Source: Bacillota bacterium (GTDB lineage: Bacteria; Bacillota; Clostridia; DSM-8532). From it: a stretch of 14,615 bases of DNA. The translations under genes and the position numbers were made by a program. The notes beneath the pieces are model-generated. The model was not told the DNA's origin. It ran no database searches and worked only from the letters and a program-made list of their open reading frames with translations. The stretch covers positions 1 through 14,615 of the forward strand of contig JAEYPI010000062.1 of the NCBI GenBank assembly GCA_023410885.1, read 5' to 3'. Numbering within the stretch: position 1 is the first letter of the stretch; each line of letters opens with the position of its first letter. Below, one piece after another: positions 1-7,249 of the stretch.

Positions 1-165
1 TTCCTGTGGTGCGGTATGCTGTACGACGATTACTGGGATTTTATTGGTATTTGCCGAATCCACAGCCTTAAGAATATTAGGGAAACTATTTGCTGGGTAA
101 CTGATTGGCATTTGCCCAGTAAAATATTCATTCTGGACATCAATTACAAGTAATGCTCTCTTCAT
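1..165 (-). CDS. Isochorismatase-like cysteine hydrolase, N-terminal part (runs off the window)
   Basis: The first 55 codons of a protein beginning MKRALLVIDVQNEYF are present; the rest lies beyond base 1. The opening beta strand LLVIDVQNEY is the hallmark of the isochorismatase-like hydrolase superfamily (nicotinamidase, isochorismatase, ureidoacrylate or N-carbamoyl hydrolases). In that family the Asp of VIDVQN (Asp9 here) belongs to an Asp-Lys-Cys catalytic triad. A second strand, IPVIVVQH (residues 43-50), also fits the fold. The Lys and Cys are outside the window, so activity and substrate cannot be stated. The start has a modest purine-rich ribosome site (AAGGGCGG) upstream. It lies 229 bases downstream of glmS in the same direction, with a hairpin and possible promoter between them. 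Confidence 0.85.
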   Translation of the reverse strand, partial: MKRALLVIDVQNEYFTGQMPISYPANSFPNILKAVDSANTNKIPVIVVQHTAPQE

Positions 166-217
166 TTTATTTTCCGCCCTTCACACGAATAAATTAACTA
201 TGCAAGCAATCATCTAA

Positions 218-246
218 ATTCTACCAAAACAGTCGGCATATGAAAA
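218..246 (-). promoter_or_regulatory. Possible promoter for the hydrolase gene
   Basis: On the minus strand TTTTCA (241-246) and TAGAAT (218-223) are separated by 17 bases, giving a 4/6 and a 5/6 match to the sigma-A -35 and -10 boxes. It would start transcription about 45 bases before the hydrolase ATG. Its -35 box is also the T-run after the hairpin at 247-280, so the two readings overlap. Confidence 0.35.
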
Positions 247-280
247 GACATACTTTCCTCAAACGAGTCTTAAGTATGCC
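247..280 (-). terminator. glmS: Probable terminator hairpin after glmS
   Basis: The arms CATACTT (249-255) and AAGTATG (272-278) form a 7-bp stem, with a further G-C pair (247/280) beyond one mismatch. On the minus strand a short TTTTC run follows, and on the plus strand TTTATTATTT follows. The stem is AT-rich and the T-tract short, so termination of glmS transcripts here is plausible but not certain. Confidence 0.4.
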
Positions 281-301
281 TTTATTATTTGTATGGCTTC
301 C

Positions 302-349
302 GCATACTCTCCAGCGAGCAGCTACGGAAGGGGTTGGCAGCTGGGTATG
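302..349. repeat. Two-part hairpin between glmS and the terminator hairpin
   Basis: Outer arms CATAC (303-307) and GTATG (345-349) and inner arms CCAGC (311-315) and GCTGG (340-344) form one coaxial stem with a 3-base bulge. The outer arm GCATACT (302-308) can also pair with AGTATGC (273-279) of the neighbouring hairpin, so the two structures are alternatives. Its role is unknown. Confidence 0.35.
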
Positions 350-394
350 AAGATTGGGGGCTTAAAATAACAATTATATCATCTTTTATAGCTC

Positions 395-2221
395 CTACTC
401 CACCGTCACGCTCTTAGCCAAATTTCTTGGCTTGTCAACGTCGTTGCCCTTCATCACTGAAACATAGTAAGCAAAGAGCTGTAACGGCGTGACAGCGACC
501 ACAGGAGCGAAGAGCGGGTCCATGTCCGGGATGGAGATAACAGCATCCGCCACCTTGGCCACCTCATCCACATGCTTATCTTGGGCAATGGCTAAAACCA
601 CAGCCCCTCTAGCCTTAACTTCACGGATATTGCTAACCATCTTGTCAAAGAGCTGCTCCTGGGTCAAGGGGCACACAACCAGCGTTCCTTCTTCAATGAG
701 CGCAATGGTGCCATGCTTGAGCTCACCACCGGCATAGGCCTCCGAGTGAATATAGGAGATTTCCTTAAGCTTTAGTGAACCTTCCATGGAAAGGGCGTAA
801 TCCAGACCCCTCCCAATGTAAAATACGCTTTTGGCGTTAAAATGCTCGTAGGCGAACTTCTGAATAATCTCCTTCTTTTGAAGAATATCCTCAACCCTAT
901 TTGAAAGCTCCTGAAGCTGAGTCAAATAATTCTGAAAGGTCTTGTCATCCAGTAGACCTTTTCGGCGAGCAAAGCTGAGCGCTACAAGGCATAGCGCGGA
1001 CAATTGGGTGTTATAGGCCTTAGTGGAAGCAACCGCTATTTCAGGACCAGCCCAGGTATACAGCACATCATCAGCCTCTCTTGCTATTGAGCTGCCAACC
1101 ACATTCACAATACCCAGAATTCTGGAGCCTTTTTTCTTAGCTTCACGCATAGCCATCAGAGTGTCCAGGGTTTCACCTGATTGACTGATGACGATGGTAA
1201 TTTGCTTGTCATTGACTAGAGGATCGCGATAACGGAATTCAGAAGCCAAATCAACCTCAACAGGAATCCGCGCAAGCTTTTCAATAGCGTATTTTCCGAC
1301 AACACCGGCATGATAAGCCGTACCACAGGCTACGATATTAATTTTTTCACAATTTTTAATCATATCATCCGTCAGGTTAAACTTATCCAGCACAATTTCA
1401 TCATTTTGGATTCTGGCACTTATGGTAGCCTTGATGGCTGAGGGCTCATCAAACATTTCTTTCATCATGAAATGCTCAAATCCGCCTTTCTCTGCCGAGG
1501 TTACATCCCAGTCCACATGGAAGACATCACGGCTGACTTTTTCGCCCAGAAGATTAAAAATCTCCACCTTATCGGCACTAAGACTTACAACCTCTTTGTC
1601 CTCAAGTATATAAATGTCCCGGGTATGTTCCAATATAGCTGGAATATCGGATGCAATAAAGTTTTCGCCCTCACCAAGGCCTACGATGAGCGGGCTGTCC
1701 TTTCTTGCCGCTACAAACTGCTGAGGGCAGTCGGTACATACCACCCCAAGAGCATAGGCCCCTTCTACATCATTTAATGTGTTCATTACAGCTTTAATCA
1801 GGTTTCCTTTGTAGTTATAATCGATTAATTGGGCAATGACCTCTGTATCCGTTTCAGATTGAAATATATAACCCTTACTCATCAGAAATTCCTTGAGCAT
1901 CATGTAATTCTCAATGATTCCGTTATGTACCACCGCAATCTTTCCACTATTGCTGATATGGGGATGAGAGTTTATGTCATTGGGCTCTCCATGGGTGGCC
2001 CATCGTGTATGACCTATCCCCATCATCCCTGAGAGTTCAAGATCCTTCAGCTTTTCCTCAAGGACAGCGAGGCGGCCTTTTGCCTTTATTACATCTATTT
2101 TTTCATCGTTTATAATGGCTACCCCTGCAGAGTCATAGCCTCTGTATTCAAGCTTCTTTAATCCATTTATTAAAATAGGGGTAACATCCTTTTTGCCAAC
2201 ATAACCAACAATTCCGCACAT
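395..2221 (-). CDS. glmS: Glutamine--fructose-6-phosphate aminotransferase (isomerizing)
   Basis: GlmS makes glucosamine-6-phosphate from fructose-6-phosphate and glutamine, the first step of UDP-GlcNAc synthesis for peptidoglycan. The 608 residues match the usual length (about 600-610). The N-terminal glutaminase (Ntn) domain starts MCGIVGYVG with nucleophile Cys2. HTRWATHG (71-78), the oxyanion-hole Asn100-Gly101 and Asp125 in ETDTEV follow. The isomerase half has two SIS domains, with CGTAYHAG at 299-306 and the sugar-phosphate loop SQSGET at 346-351. The C-terminus LAKSVTVE carries the conserved Lys603. The ATG has a good AAGGAGAG site at 2231-2238. A glmS ribozyme lies upstream in the same transcript, so expression should be shut down by GlcN6P-induced mRNA cleavage. 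glmM is the next gene upstream. Confidence 0.98.
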   Translation of the reverse strand: MCGIVGYVGKKDVTPILINGLKKLEYRGYDSAGVAIINDEKIDVIKAKGRLAVLEEKLKDLELSGMMGIGHTRWATHGEPNDINSHPHISNSGKIAVVHNGIIENYMMLKEFLMSKGYIFQSETDTEVIAQLIDYNYKGNLIKAVMNTLNDVEGAYALGVVCTDCPQQFVAARKDSPLIVGLGEGENFIASDIPAILEHTRDIYILEDKEVVSLSADKVEIFNLLGEKVSRDVFHVDWDVTSAEKGGFEHFMMKEMFDEPSAIKATISARIQNDEIVLDKFNLTDDMIKNCEKINIVACGTAYHAGVVGKYAIEKLARIPVEVDLASEFRYRDPLVNDKQITIVISQSGETLDTLMAMREAKKKGSRILGIVNVVGSSIAREADDVLYTWAGPEIAVASTKAYNTQLSALCLVALSFARRKGLLDDKTFQNYLTQLQELSNRVEDILQKKEIIQKFAYEHFNAKSVFYIGRGLDYALSMEGSLKLKEISYIHSEAYAGGELKHGTIALIEEGTLVVCPLTQEQLFDKMVSNIREVKARGAVVLAIAQDKHVDEVAKVADAVISIPDMDPLFAPVVAVTPLQLFAYYVSVMKGNDVDKPRNLAKSVTVE

Positions 2222-2511
2222 AAAATATAACTCTCCTTCAATTATTCTAGCTATGACAATAGAGTACGGTACTCAGGCATCATACAACAAGCCTCGACCC
2301 GTAAGTTAAGCCTTGGGCTAATTCCTCAGGTACCTTGCTGTTACTTTGTCACTTTGCTCTAAAATGCCTGAATAGCATGGCTTTGCTCCTATGTACAGGC
2401 ATAACCCGACACAGTGCTGGCATCTACAAAAGAGCATACACAAAGAACCAACATATGGTTTAGATTCGATTAAATTATTAAAAATGAAACTTAGAAGAAA
2501 TGCAGGAAAGT
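2222..2511 (-). other. Unusually long spacer between the glmS ribozyme and the glmS start codon
   Basis: These 290 bases separate the ribozyme from glmS. I see the glmS ribosome site (2231-2238), one dispersed repeat copy (2262-2304) and otherwise no gene, terminator or RNA family that I recognise. A 65-codon GTG-initiated frame (2318-2515) has no convincing ribosome site or protein-like character and was not called. Confidence 0.6.
2262..2304 (+). repeat. Modular dispersed repeat, copy 1 (hairpin plus conserved tail)
   Basis: A near-perfect 13-base palindrome GAGTACGGTACTC (2262-2274) is followed, after 12 bases, by ACAAGCCTCGACCCGTAA (2287-2304). The same 18-base tail recurs identically at 2828-2845 and in diverged form at 2864-2881, 10498-10515 and 10453-10470 (the last two on the minus strand). 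The hairpin lies about 25 bases upstream of the glmS ribosome site in the mRNA. Confidence 0.65.
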
Positions 2512-2702
2512 CCACTTAACACATTCTGTTCCGTCGTCACCGACAGGCTTTGTAGGTGTTGTAACGATGGTGGCACACCGGAGGGTTTCCGCCGAAGATT
2601 CGATAACCTCCCTCTCCTCGTCGACTCAGAGATTTCAAGGAAATAATGATACATTACTTACTCCGTAAGTATCTTTCATCATTGCTTCTGAGTCCTGGCG
2701 CT
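2512..2702 (-). ncRNA. glmS: glmS self-cleaving ribozyme/riboswitch
   Basis: The minus strand reads AAGCGCCAGGACTC at the 5' end, matching the catalytic start of glmS ribozymes. Predicted cleavage is between bases 2702 (A-1) and 2701 (G+1). P1 is GACTCAGA (2623-2630) with TCTGAGTC (2687-2694), carrying a 56-base extension with an inner ACTTAC/GTAAGT stem. The conserved core GACGAGG, TTATCGAAT and CTTCGGCGG follows, with P2 GGAGG/CCTCC and P3 GGTG/CACC. P4 arms are at 2556-2560 and 2518-2522, enclosing P4.1, a CTGTCG/CGACGG stem closed by a GTGA tetraloop. In this family GlcN6P acts as a cofactor for cleavage, and the downstream fragment is then degraded. The exact 3' boundary is approximate. 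Confidence 0.96.
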
Positions 2703-2764
2703 TATAATACTGTTTAAGAAATGCTTGCCTCCTATCCAACAGCTTACTTTTGCATTTCACTTCT

Positions 2765-2798
2765 ATTATATTCTATTAGTTTACTTATGATCATGCAA
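2765..2798 (-). promoter_or_regulatory. glmS: Likely promoter of the glmS ribozyme-glmS transcript
   Basis: TTGCAT (2793-2798) and TAGAAT (2770-2775) are 17 bases apart on the minus strand; a TATAAT (2765-2770) overlaps the -10 position. Transcription would start about 55-60 bases before the ribozyme cleavage site. Only part of the -35 box matches consensus. Confidence 0.5.
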
Positions 2799-2814
2799 GA
2801 TAAATATTCAACAA

Positions 2815-2886
2815 GATGCGCAGCATCACAAGCCTCGACCCGTAAACAAAGATGCGTAGCATCACAAGCCTCGACCTATAACCAAG
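2815..2886 (+). repeat. Modular dispersed repeat, copies 2 and 3 (36-bp tandem pair)
   Basis: Two 36-base units (2815-2850 and 2851-2886) each carry a small hairpin followed by the conserved tail. The hairpins are GATGC-GCA-GCATC and GATGC-GTA-GCATC. The tails are ACAAGCCTCGACCCGTAA (2828-2845) and ACAAGCCTCGACCTATAA (2864-2881). The array ends two bases from the glmM stop codon. Read on the minus strand, the unit-3 hairpin is followed by TTTGTTT, so it could act as a weak terminator for glmM. Confidence 0.75.
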
Positions 2887-2887
2887 A

Positions 2888-4237
2888 TCAGCCTAATCGT
2901 TCTTCGATCAGCTTGACAAGCTCAATGGCCTTCTGTGTTATAAAGCTCTGATCGCGCCCTTCAATCATGACACGAACCAATGGCTCAGTGCCTGATGGCC
3001 TTATGAGAACGCGCCCTTCACCATGGAAGGTCTCCTCAAGCTCCCGACATTTTTCTGCAATGACCACATCATCTAAATAAGCGTTTTTCTTATCATTGCT
3101 GACCCTGGCATTTTTGAGAACCTGGGGAAAAACGGTCATGACACTTGCTAACTCAGAGAGCTTTTTACCGGATTCCTTCAGCACCTGCAAGATCTGTAAT
3201 GCAGTTACAAGCCCATCCCCGGTAGTATTGAACGTACGGATAATAATGTGGCCGGACTGCTCCCCACCTAAAACAAAGTCACCTTCCAGCATTTTTTCAA
3301 GCACATAGCGGTCACCCACATTGGCTTTGAGAATATTGAGGTCATTTTCTTTTGCCATGACATCAAATCCCAGATTGCTCATGACAGTGGCCACGATGGT
3401 ATCCTTTTTGAGTAGGCCTTTTTTCTTCAGGCTCAAACCGATAATAGCCATAATTCTGTCACCATCCACCAGTTGCCCCTTTTCATCGACAACCAGAACC
3501 CGGTCAGCATCTCCGTCAAAGGCAATACCTATGTCACATTCATTATCAACGGTATAATGCTTCAGTGCTTCCATATGGGTGGAGCCGCAATTCTTATTAA
3601 TGTTTAATCCGTCCGGATCATTGCTGATAACCAGAAGCTCGGCCCCCAGCTTGCGCACTGCTTTGGGTGAGCTCACGAAAGACGCACCGTTGGCACAGTC
3701 CATAGCTACTTTTAAACCTTTAAGGCTGCATTGGATGGTGTTCATAGCAAATGCCACATAATCGTCAACTGCCGTATGTAGATCAGAAATAACGCCAACA
3801 CCTTCACCCATGGGGTTAGGGACTGTCTCGGCATTATCAAGAATAATGGCCTCGATTCGCTCCTCTAAAGAATCTGAAAGCTTGTAGCCTTCACCGTTAA
3901 AGAACTTAATGCCATTAAATTCAGCAGGGTTGTGAGAGGCTGAAATAACAACGCCTGCGTCAAAGTTATACTTCTGAACAAGATGGGCTATGGCCGGCGT
4001 AGGAATGAATCCGGCCAGAACTGCTTCGGCTCCTGCTGAACAGATTCCTGCAGCAAGCGCTTTTTCCAGCATATCACCGGATCTTCGGGTATCCTTCCCT
4101 ACCAGGATTCTGGGCATATGGCGTGTTTCGCTTGCCAGAACATAGGCTCCGGCTCGCCCCAGCTGAAAGGCCAACTCCCCTGTTAATTCTGTATTAGCAA
4201 CGCCTCTTACACCATCTGTTCCAAAGAGTCTTCCCAT
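2888..4237 (-). CDS. glmM: Phosphoglucosamine mutase
   Basis: GlmM interconverts glucosamine-6-phosphate and glucosamine-1-phosphate, the second step to UDP-GlcNAc, in the cytoplasm. The 449 residues match the family (about 445-450). The protein opens with MGRLFGTDGVRG. The active-site phosphoserine loop ISASHNP puts the phosphorylated serine at Ser101. The metal-binding loop DGDADR is at 241-246, the substrate loop GGEQSGH follows, and the C-terminal phosphate-binding loop RPSGTEP is at 413-419. The ATG is supported by GGAGG at 4248-4252. It directly precedes the glmS transcription unit, so the two pathway genes are neighbours, but glmS has its own ribozyme and probable promoter. The region upstream, after the tRNA terminator, has only weak promoter candidates. 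The stop codon abuts the repeat array at 2815-2886. Confidence 0.98.
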   Translation of the reverse strand: MGRLFGTDGVRGVANTELTGELAFQLGRAGAYVLASETRHMPRILVGKDTRRSGDMLEKALAAGICSAGAEAVLAGFIPTPAIAHLVQKYNFDAGVVISASHNPAEFNGIKFFNGEGYKLSDSLEERIEAIILDNAETVPNPMGEGVGVISDLHTAVDDYVAFAMNTIQCSLKGLKVAMDCANGASFVSSPKAVRKLGAELLVISNDPDGLNINKNCGSTHMEALKHYTVDNECDIGIAFDGDADRVLVVDEKGQLVDGDRIMAIIGLSLKKKGLLKKDTIVATVMSNLGFDVMAKENDLNILKANVGDRYVLEKMLEGDFVLGGEQSGHIIIRTFNTTGDGLVTALQILQVLKESGKKLSELASVMTVFPQVLKNARVSNDKKNAYLDDVVIAEKCRELEETFHGEGRVLIRPSGTEPLVRVMIEGRDQSFITQKAIELVKLIEERLG

Positions 4238-4333
4238 ATTTTAATTTCCTCCAAATATTACGTCATCATTATCCAGTATATGAATAATAGGTTATTAGGC
4301 AAGTCATTCCATCGTTCTCAATCATCAACCTAC

Positions 4334-4362
4334 AATAAAAAAGGCTCTCCGTTCAGAGAGCC
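4334..4362 (-). terminator. Rho-independent terminator of the tRNA-Val transcript
   Basis: On the minus strand GGCTCTC-TGAACG-GAGAGCC (4343-4362) forms a perfect 7-bp GC-rich stem with a 6-base loop, followed directly by TTTTTTATTG. It begins five bases after the tRNA CCA end and also insulates glmM from the sugar operon upstream. Confidence 0.9.
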
Positions 4363-4366
4363 TCGG

Positions 4367-4441
4367 TGGTGGGGAATGCCAGATTCGAACTGGCGACTTC
4401 TACCGTGTGAAGATAGCACTCTCCCGCTGAGTTAATCCCCC
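4367..4441 (-). tRNA. tRNA-Val(CAC), CCA encoded
   Basis: The 75 bases fold as a standard cloverleaf. The acceptor stem is GGGGGAT/ATTCCCC and the D arm is ACTC-AGCGGGA-GAGT. The anticodon stem is CTATC/GGTAG with loop TTCACAC, giving anticodon CAC, which reads GUG valine codons. The T arm is GCCAG-TTCGAAT-CTGGC, followed by discriminator A and an encoded CCA. It is a single gene with its own promoter and terminator, lying between glmM and the sugar operon. Confidence 0.96.
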
Positions 4442-4450
4442 ATCACCATT

Positions 4451-4480
4451 ATGTTACGACTAGTTTATTACCTTTGTCAA
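4451..4480 (-). promoter_or_regulatory. Promoter of tRNA-Val
   Basis: A perfect TTGACA -35 box (4475-4480) is followed after 18 bases by TAACAT (4451-4456), placing the start a few bases before the tRNA 5' end at 4441. The position fits a tRNA promoter; the -10 matches 4 of 6 bases. Confidence 0.7.
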
Positions 4481-4528
4481 GTTTTCCTGATATCATGTGA
4501 TCAAGTCAGAAGACTCCGATTATCCGAG

Positions 4529-5872
4529 CTATTTTGTTATGATCACTGTACTGATTGACTCTTTGCTGACCATCATTTCCAGCAGTTGATCATGCAGCCT
4601 GATAACAACGGGCAAGTCATTGCTAGTCCGGTTAAGCAAAACTACGGTTATTGTTTGGTCAGCATTTTCAAAAGCTGTAACTTCGATGTCAGCTGTGTAT
4701 TTCGTTGATGCAATTCGTTTTGCGCCCGGTTTAATGTATTTGCTGAAGTGAGCAATGTAATAGTAGGATAATTTTTTGTAGAGCTTCCCTTCTTTTGTGT
4801 CGCAAATGATAGGAGCTTCACAATAATTACCCGCATGGTTTGGCCCCCCCTGCTCGTCCAAAACAATGTTCCAATCAATAAAGGTATTCATTCCTGCGTT
4901 TAAATTTCCAATCATATCATGGGCATACATTTGCGCATTCTGTAATTGTCGGCTTCTATCAAATCGGCTGTACTCAATGCATCCTTCAGAAAAGAGAAGC
5001 TTCTTGTCCGGATATTTTTCTCGAACCAGTTGCACGGCATCAAAATGATCACCGCTATACCAGTGGAAAGCAAGGCCGTCTATCATAGCCTTTGTTGTCT
5101 CATCGATCTCTGCTTTTGCCCGTTCAAAAATACGCTCTTTGTTGTGATCCCAGATGTAGAGCTCAATTGAAGAAAGCCCTGATTTTTCTAGTTGCGGTAC
5201 AAGATAGTTCTGCAAAAAGTCTTTCTCCTCTGCAGGGGTGAAAATACAGCTATCCCAGGTCTGAACGGCATTTGGTTCATTTTGCACAGAGAGCATTTTG
5301 ACATTGATATCGCGCTTGCGATATTCCATTATGTATCTGCAAATATATTTCGCCCATGCCTCATAGTGGCTTTTCTTAAGCTTTCCACCTCCATTCTTGT
5401 TCCCGTTTGTCTTCATAAAAGCCGGAGGAGACCACGGAGAAAGCATTACGGAAAGATTCTCACTAGCTGCCTTATATGCCGCTTTGATGTACGGAATAAT
5501 GTTCTGCTCATCATGCTTAAGGGTAAATGTTAAAAAATCCGTATCTTCCTCCTGCTCAACTGCGGAATAATTGCCGGAGGCAAAATCACAGCTGTCTAAA
5601 TGGGTCCGAATTGCTTTGTAACCTATGCCATCCGGCCCAAAATAGCTCTTAATGACTTCATCAGCCAATGAGGGAGGAACTTTTCCCAAAGTCATTCCCA
5701 CTGCTTCTGTAATAGCGCCACCGAATGCCTCTAATGTCTGATAGGTTATTTCCGGGTATAGGTTGATTAAGTATAGTTCTTGATTTTTTTCATCCGGGTG
5801 AAAGGCCCGCTCCTCATTCGTCTGATCTACGGCTTCATTTTTAAAGAGTGTGGTGATCAATTTAGCCCGCAT
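4529..5872 (-). CDS. Glycoside hydrolase family 30 enzyme, first paralogue (last gene of the sugar operon)
   Basis: The 447-residue protein has the GH30 clan-A (beta/alpha)8 pattern: AFGGAITEA (49-57), LSPWSPPAFMKTNG (144-157), the acid/base motif VQNEP with Glu199, AFHWYSG (268-274) and the nucleophile motif FSEG with Glu296. A short beta-rich C-terminal part follows (about 385-447), as in glucosylceramidase-like GH30 enzymes. No signal peptide is visible, so it should act in the cytoplasm on imported sugar. Family members hydrolyse beta-glucosides, beta-1,6-glucans, beta-xylosides or related bonds; the substrate cannot be read here. The ATG has a weak AGGTG site and lies 17 bases after the stop of the other GH30 gene. 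I see no strong terminator after it before the tRNA promoter. Confidence 0.9.
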   Translation of the reverse strand: MRAKLITTLFKNEAVDQTNEERAFHPDEKNQELYLINLYPEITYQTLEAFGGAITEAVGMTLGKVPPSLADEVIKSYFGPDGIGYKAIRTHLDSCDFASGNYSAVEQEEDTDFLTFTLKHDEQNIIPYIKAAYKAASENLSVMLSPWSPPAFMKTNGNKNGGGKLKKSHYEAWAKYICRYIMEYRKRDINVKMLSVQNEPNAVQTWDSCIFTPAEEKDFLQNYLVPQLEKSGLSSIELYIWDHNKERIFERAKAEIDETTKAMIDGLAFHWYSGDHFDAVQLVREKYPDKKLLFSEGCIEYSRFDRSRQLQNAQMYAHDMIGNLNAGMNTFIDWNIVLDEQGGPNHAGNYCEAPIICDTKEGKLYKKLSYYYIAHFSKYIKPGAKRIASTKYTADIEVTAFENADQTITVVLLNRTSNDLPVVIRLHDQLLEMMVSKESISTVIITK

Positions 5873-5889
5873 AACACACCTAATTTCCT

Positions 5890-7239
5890 TTATTTATTAA
5901 ATACAATACTATTGACTGATTGTGGCTCCAAATCAAATTTATAGGTTTGATTTTCCAGGGATACTGTAAGTGGATATACTTTCTTAAACGGATTAAAAGC
6001 CTCCAGTACAATGGAGCCATCCGGATTTTTAAACAATAAGCTGTCTGCCGCAAAGGGTCCTTTTGCTCCAAGGCGAACGGCTCCTCTTTTAATAGGTGAC
6101 GAAAAGTGCTTCATCACGTAGAAATCCGGATTATAAACCGGTGCCTGCTTATTGGGGTCAATGGTGACCATTGCATTCTGAGGATCACCCCAAGTGCTGC
6201 GTCCCATAGGCTCCAGGATCATATTCCAATAGAGATAGCTTTCAGCCCCATTTCCAATGTAGTGCTTAAGCATGGTCCAAACATAGCGTGCATATTCCCA
6301 TGTATTGTCGCCAAAGCCACATTCATTTTCCGACTGCATCAGCCTTATCCTCGGCCACCAGCTTTCAAAGGTTCTCTGAATCGCTATTTTGCCACCCCAT
6401 TGATAACTCACACCTGAGATGTACTGCAAAGCCTCTTTATCTGATAAGACGATGTTGGCAAAATAATCATAGTCCTCCGTAGCCCATTTATCGAAAATAA
6501 GGCGATTAAAGTCACAGCCGGGAGCATTGATTGTGCCAAGCCAGATTTCTGTATCTAATCCTGCTTTGCGGAATACCGGGCCCAAATAATCCCGGATAAA
6601 TTCACGCAGCTCCTCACCCGTCCACATGCACGAGGGGAATTTTTGATTGGCTACCGGCTCGTTTTGCACATGAATCTGTTCTATTTCGATTTCATGTTTT
6701 TCATAGGCCTGAATGAACTTTACAAAGTAGTTGGCATAGCTGGTCAAATTCTCTTTGGTCCAAATAAGCTTACCCCAATTGTAAACAGGTGGATTTTTCA
6801 TCCATGTGGGAGGACTCCACGGTGAAGCGAAGAGCTTAAGCTCTTCAGCATAGCTTTTTGCCCGCTTTATAAAGGGAATAAGCAGCTTTTCATCTCGTGC
6901 TATAGAAAAGTGCTCAAGAGCGTAATCACCTGGTGTTTCATCTAGACTGTACCAGTTTTCAGAATAATCATTGGCACCGATGGGCATACGGCATAGGTTA
7001 AAATTACACCGTTCTTCTCCGGGCTGAAACAATTCCTTCAACAAAGCTTCCTGCTGCTCTTCAGGTAATCTCTGGAGTGCACGGTAGCCAAGCTCATTAA
7101 AACAGGCGCCGAATCCAAACATAGTCTGGTATTCTGCCCCATCGAGCCATAAATCCGCATCCTTTGATGCGCTTTCTTTGTACGATTTTTCCGCCCATTG
7201 TTTAGCTTCATTGGAGTAACGCCATTTTACTTGCTTCAT
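5890..7239 (-). CDS. Glycoside hydrolase family 30 enzyme, second paralogue
   Basis: This 449-residue protein is also GH30 but clearly diverged from its neighbour. It has FGFGACFNELG (41-51), ASPWSPPTWMK (138-148), acid/base Glu194 in VQNEP and nucleophile Glu304 in MQSENECG. YQWGGK (279-284) replaces the HWYSG of the other enzyme. The C-terminal 70 residues look like the usual beta-sandwich (GSIVLEAFNP, SVNSIVF). No signal peptide is visible. The frame is open further upstream, but I chose the ATG at 7239 because AGGGAGGA (7243-7250) sits at proper spacing; a longer start would overlap the permease gene. It follows the permease stop by 10 bases, so the genes are translationally close. Substrate is not determinable; a role complementary to the first GH30 is an inference. 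Confidence 0.9.
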   Translation of the reverse strand: MKQVKWRYSNEAKQWAEKSYKESASKDADLWLDGAEYQTMFGFGACFNELGYRALQRLPEEQQEALLKELFQPGEERCNFNLCRMPIGANDYSENWYSLDETPGDYALEHFSIARDEKLLIPFIKRAKSYAEELKLFASPWSPPTWMKNPPVYNWGKLIWTKENLTSYANYFVKFIQAYEKHEIEIEQIHVQNEPVANQKFPSCMWTGEELREFIRDYLGPVFRKAGLDTEIWLGTINAPGCDFNRLIFDKWATEDYDYFANIVLSDKEALQYISGVSYQWGGKIAIQRTFESWWPRIRLMQSENECGFGDNTWEYARYVWTMLKHYIGNGAESYLYWNMILEPMGRSTWGDPQNAMVTIDPNKQAPVYNPDFYVMKHFSSPIKRGAVRLGAKGPFAADSLLFKNPDGSIVLEAFNPFKKVYPLTVSLENQTYKFDLEPQSVNSIVFNK

Positions 7240-7249
7240 AAATCCTCCC

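Noticed and set aside
2318..2515. 65-codon GTG-initiated minus-strand frame in the glmS leader
   Set aside because: It has no ribosome binding site or family resemblance, and it begins at the edge of the ribozyme 3' end; it looks like chance open frame in spacer DNA.
2815..2886. 36-bp tandem repeat as a CRISPR remnant
   Set aside because: The repeats are directly adjacent with no spacers, only two copies are present, and there are no cas genes.
4367..4441. tRNA-Val as an integration site for the sugar operon
   Set aside because: No integrase and no second copy of the tRNA 3' end were seen, and the operon lies on the 5' side of the tRNA, not at its 3' end.
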